From Actinidia chinensis (lineage: Eukaryota > Streptophyta > Magnoliopsida > Ericales > Actinidiaceae), in assembly GCA_009663005.1 (NCBI GenBank), contig CM018902.1, positions 12,590,960-12,600,959 on the forward strand: a stretch of 10,000 bases of DNA, read 5' to 3'. The position numbers were made by a program, and so were the translations under genes. The notes below the pieces were generated by a model. That model was not told the origin of the DNA. It made no database searches and saw only the letters and a list, made by a program, of their open reading frames with translations. Below are positions 9,105 to 10,000 of the stretch, one piece after another (within the stretch, counting starts at the first letter, position 1; every line of letters begins with the position of its first letter).

Positions 9105-9807
9105 CTGAATCCCCCACTGTCCTCGGAACCCTCTTGGTCACACACCGAGATGTTCCTGCGGGTATCTCCCATTCATCGCCGACAAAACGAAGAAGAACTT
9201 GCTATTCCACCCCACCTTGCGTTGCTGGGGTAATCCTCCGAGCAGAACCTTCTTGTTCCTCCTTGCCTTAAAATATAACCATCGCTTGGTCCGGTTTAGG
9301 ATTGCAGTCTGAGGCTAAAAAAGGTTTCTTAACTCGGCCGGGAGAGAGAGTATTTGTATACCCGCCATAACAACGCCATAGAGGTCAAGTAAATCTGCTC
9401 CACGCGTTGGGCACGACGGGGCCGGGCATAATGTTGTAAAATTGAATGTTAAGGCCGAATGTGTTGTGAAGAGGAAACGAAGGCCGGCGGGGAACGCGAC
9501 TCGTAAAAAGTCACCTCGCCGCGGGCGGGTAGAGGTTATGGTCTCCCCCTCTTCGGGGAACCTCATCCGGCATCCGGAGGCAAGGAGTAGGTTTCCCTAA
9601 GACGTTCAGCTCCTCTATGGTCATGATATTCGTTTTCTCTCCTCTACTGAGGGATGGTGAATGGCGAGTCAAAGGGTTCTCCTCGAGTGACCCCGCTACG
9701 GCGAGGAAGGGGATTGATCTACCTCGTCTGGCCATGTATGAGGAGCCTTGTCCTAAGTGTGCGGATATTCGGAGGTGTAACGAGTCTAAGCCTAAGAAGT
9801 CGCCCAT

Positions 9808-9872
9808 CTATTTTACAAAACAAAACCAAAAATTACGGGACGAACTACGAACCGAGAAGTAAAATTACTTAC
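9808..9872 (-). other. Intron-like gap just before the antisense ATG
   Basis: The minus strand reads CCC/GTAAGTAA, a near-ideal plant donor, at 9872. It ends TTTTGTTTTGTAAAATAG directly before ATGGGC at 9807. The 65 bases between are T-rich and contain stop codons. The upstream side stays open on the minus strand from 9873 to the window end, in frame with the ATG. The first coding exon, or the 5' leader, may therefore lie further upstream. Confidence 0.4.
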
Positions 9873-10000
9873 GGGCAGTGATTGCGGCTGGGCGAAATCA
9901 CGAGTCAAGGTGCGAGAAAAATTAAATTCTAGACGAGAGCTTACAACGATTGCAAAAAGAAGTACTGATAGAGGGAGGACCCCATATATATTAAGGGCAC
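9873..10000 (-). promoter_or_regulatory. Upstream region of the antisense ORF with a TATA-like string
   Basis: An ATATATATT string at 9984-9992 lies about 180 bases before the antisense ATG and about 110 bases before the proposed donor. It could serve as a TATA box for the antisense gene. A/T strings are common and no other promoter element is clear, so this is only a candidate. No LTR start is seen up to the end of the window. Confidence 0.22.

Larger units (their letters stand above)
7429..9807 (-). pseudogene. Antisense extra ORF of Tat element (putative gypsy-type transposon, Transposase_28-like), decayed
   Basis: Tat-lineage elements, maize Grande among them, can carry an extra gene between pol and the right LTR on the opposite strand; its function is unknown. 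Reading from 9807 downward, MTIEELNVL (from 9624), EGETITSTRP (from about 9548), AGLRF and LYGVVMAGIQILSLPAELRN (about 9385-9325) resemble the N-terminal domain of the Transposase_28-like family. KKVLLGGLP-like and SKFFFV-like coding follows down to about 9190. LPHIPDLHLLKVVEGRF lies at 8711-8661. A K/S/P-rich linker starts MSKKSSELQERW at 8496. Then come a coiled-coil stretch QQLAESRAREQQANDELAKA (about 7818-7759) and the AVEELFKASSEFMVAVENAA end piece (about 7650-7591). The frame finally stops at TGA 7431-7429. Joined coding would be near 700 codons. Frameshifts near 9560, 9430, 9300 and elsewhere make it a pseudogene. The ATG at 9807 is uncertain. Confidence 0.78.
390..10000 (+). mobile_element. 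Decayed Ty3/gypsy LTR retrotransposon, Tat lineage (right end missing)
   Basis: The order left LTR, primer binding site, gag, protease, reverse transcriptase, RNase H, integrase identifies a Ty3/gypsy element. Family words visible in the translations include GELIRLFV, VKRFNQ, LNKACPK, YIDD, ALLAGLRVATELGV, DKCQRFAPV and PNAGKLRPMWEG. These match the Tat lineage of plant Metaviridae. No chromodomain follows the integrase, as expected for Tat, and an antisense extra ORF lies downstream of pol. Every domain is broken by frameshifts and stops, so the copy is non-autonomous. No second copy of the LTR start (TGTGGGATAAAACC) occurs before base 10000, so the right LTR must lie beyond the window or have been lost. 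Confidence 0.93.

Noticed and set aside
9617..9862. Plus-strand open frame with Cys residues (CPKC, later RRC) suggesting a small zinc protein
   Set aside because: It lies opposite the antisense gene's N-terminal coding and across its proposed intron; nothing else supports it.
9966..9979. Purine-rich GATAGAGGGAGGA as the polypurine tract before the right LTR
   Set aside because: No LTR start (TGTGGG...) follows it before the window ends, and short purine runs are common.

Overview
The window is plant nuclear DNA, almost all of it one old, broken Ty3/gypsy LTR retrotransposon of the Tat lineage (the group that includes RIRE2 and Grande). A flowering plant, perhaps a eudicot, is the best guess. 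This rests on the element family, the AT-rich flank and the plant-like splice signals; the species cannot be named from this sequence. There is no intact cellular gene and nothing bacterial or phage-like.

Layout: bases 1-389 are AT-rich host flank with a CT-rich tract. Bases 390-1097 are the left LTR (TG...CA, about 708 bp), with a TATA-like box near 807. A decayed tRNA-Asp-type primer binding site follows at 1101. From 1208 to 7157 the plus strand carries gag and pol in the usual Ty3/gypsy order: capsid, zinc knuckle, protease, a linker, reverse transcriptase, RNase H, then integrase. Single-base insertions and deletions break the reading frame every few dozen to a hundred bases. The domain motifs survive in pieces across all three frames, so every open frame here is only a fragment.

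Bases 7158-7428 are an AT-rich convergent spacer. It overlaps an irregular series of TCGCC words that begins in the last codons of pol. From 9807 down to 7429 the minus strand carries the remains of a second, antisense gene. This is the extra ORF of Tat elements, which resembles the 'putative gypsy type transposon' family (Transposase_28-like), and it appears to be interrupted by short intron-like gaps. The right LTR is not in the window, so the element is longer than 9.6 kb.

In a live ancestor, gag and pol would have formed the particle and done reverse transcription and integration, while the antisense gene, of unknown function, would have been expressed separately. This copy cannot do either on its own. 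I found no convincing new biological system. The items most worth a second look are the intron-like structure of the antisense gene, the spaced TCGCC series, and the strong excess of CTCGCC/GGCGAG words throughout the element.
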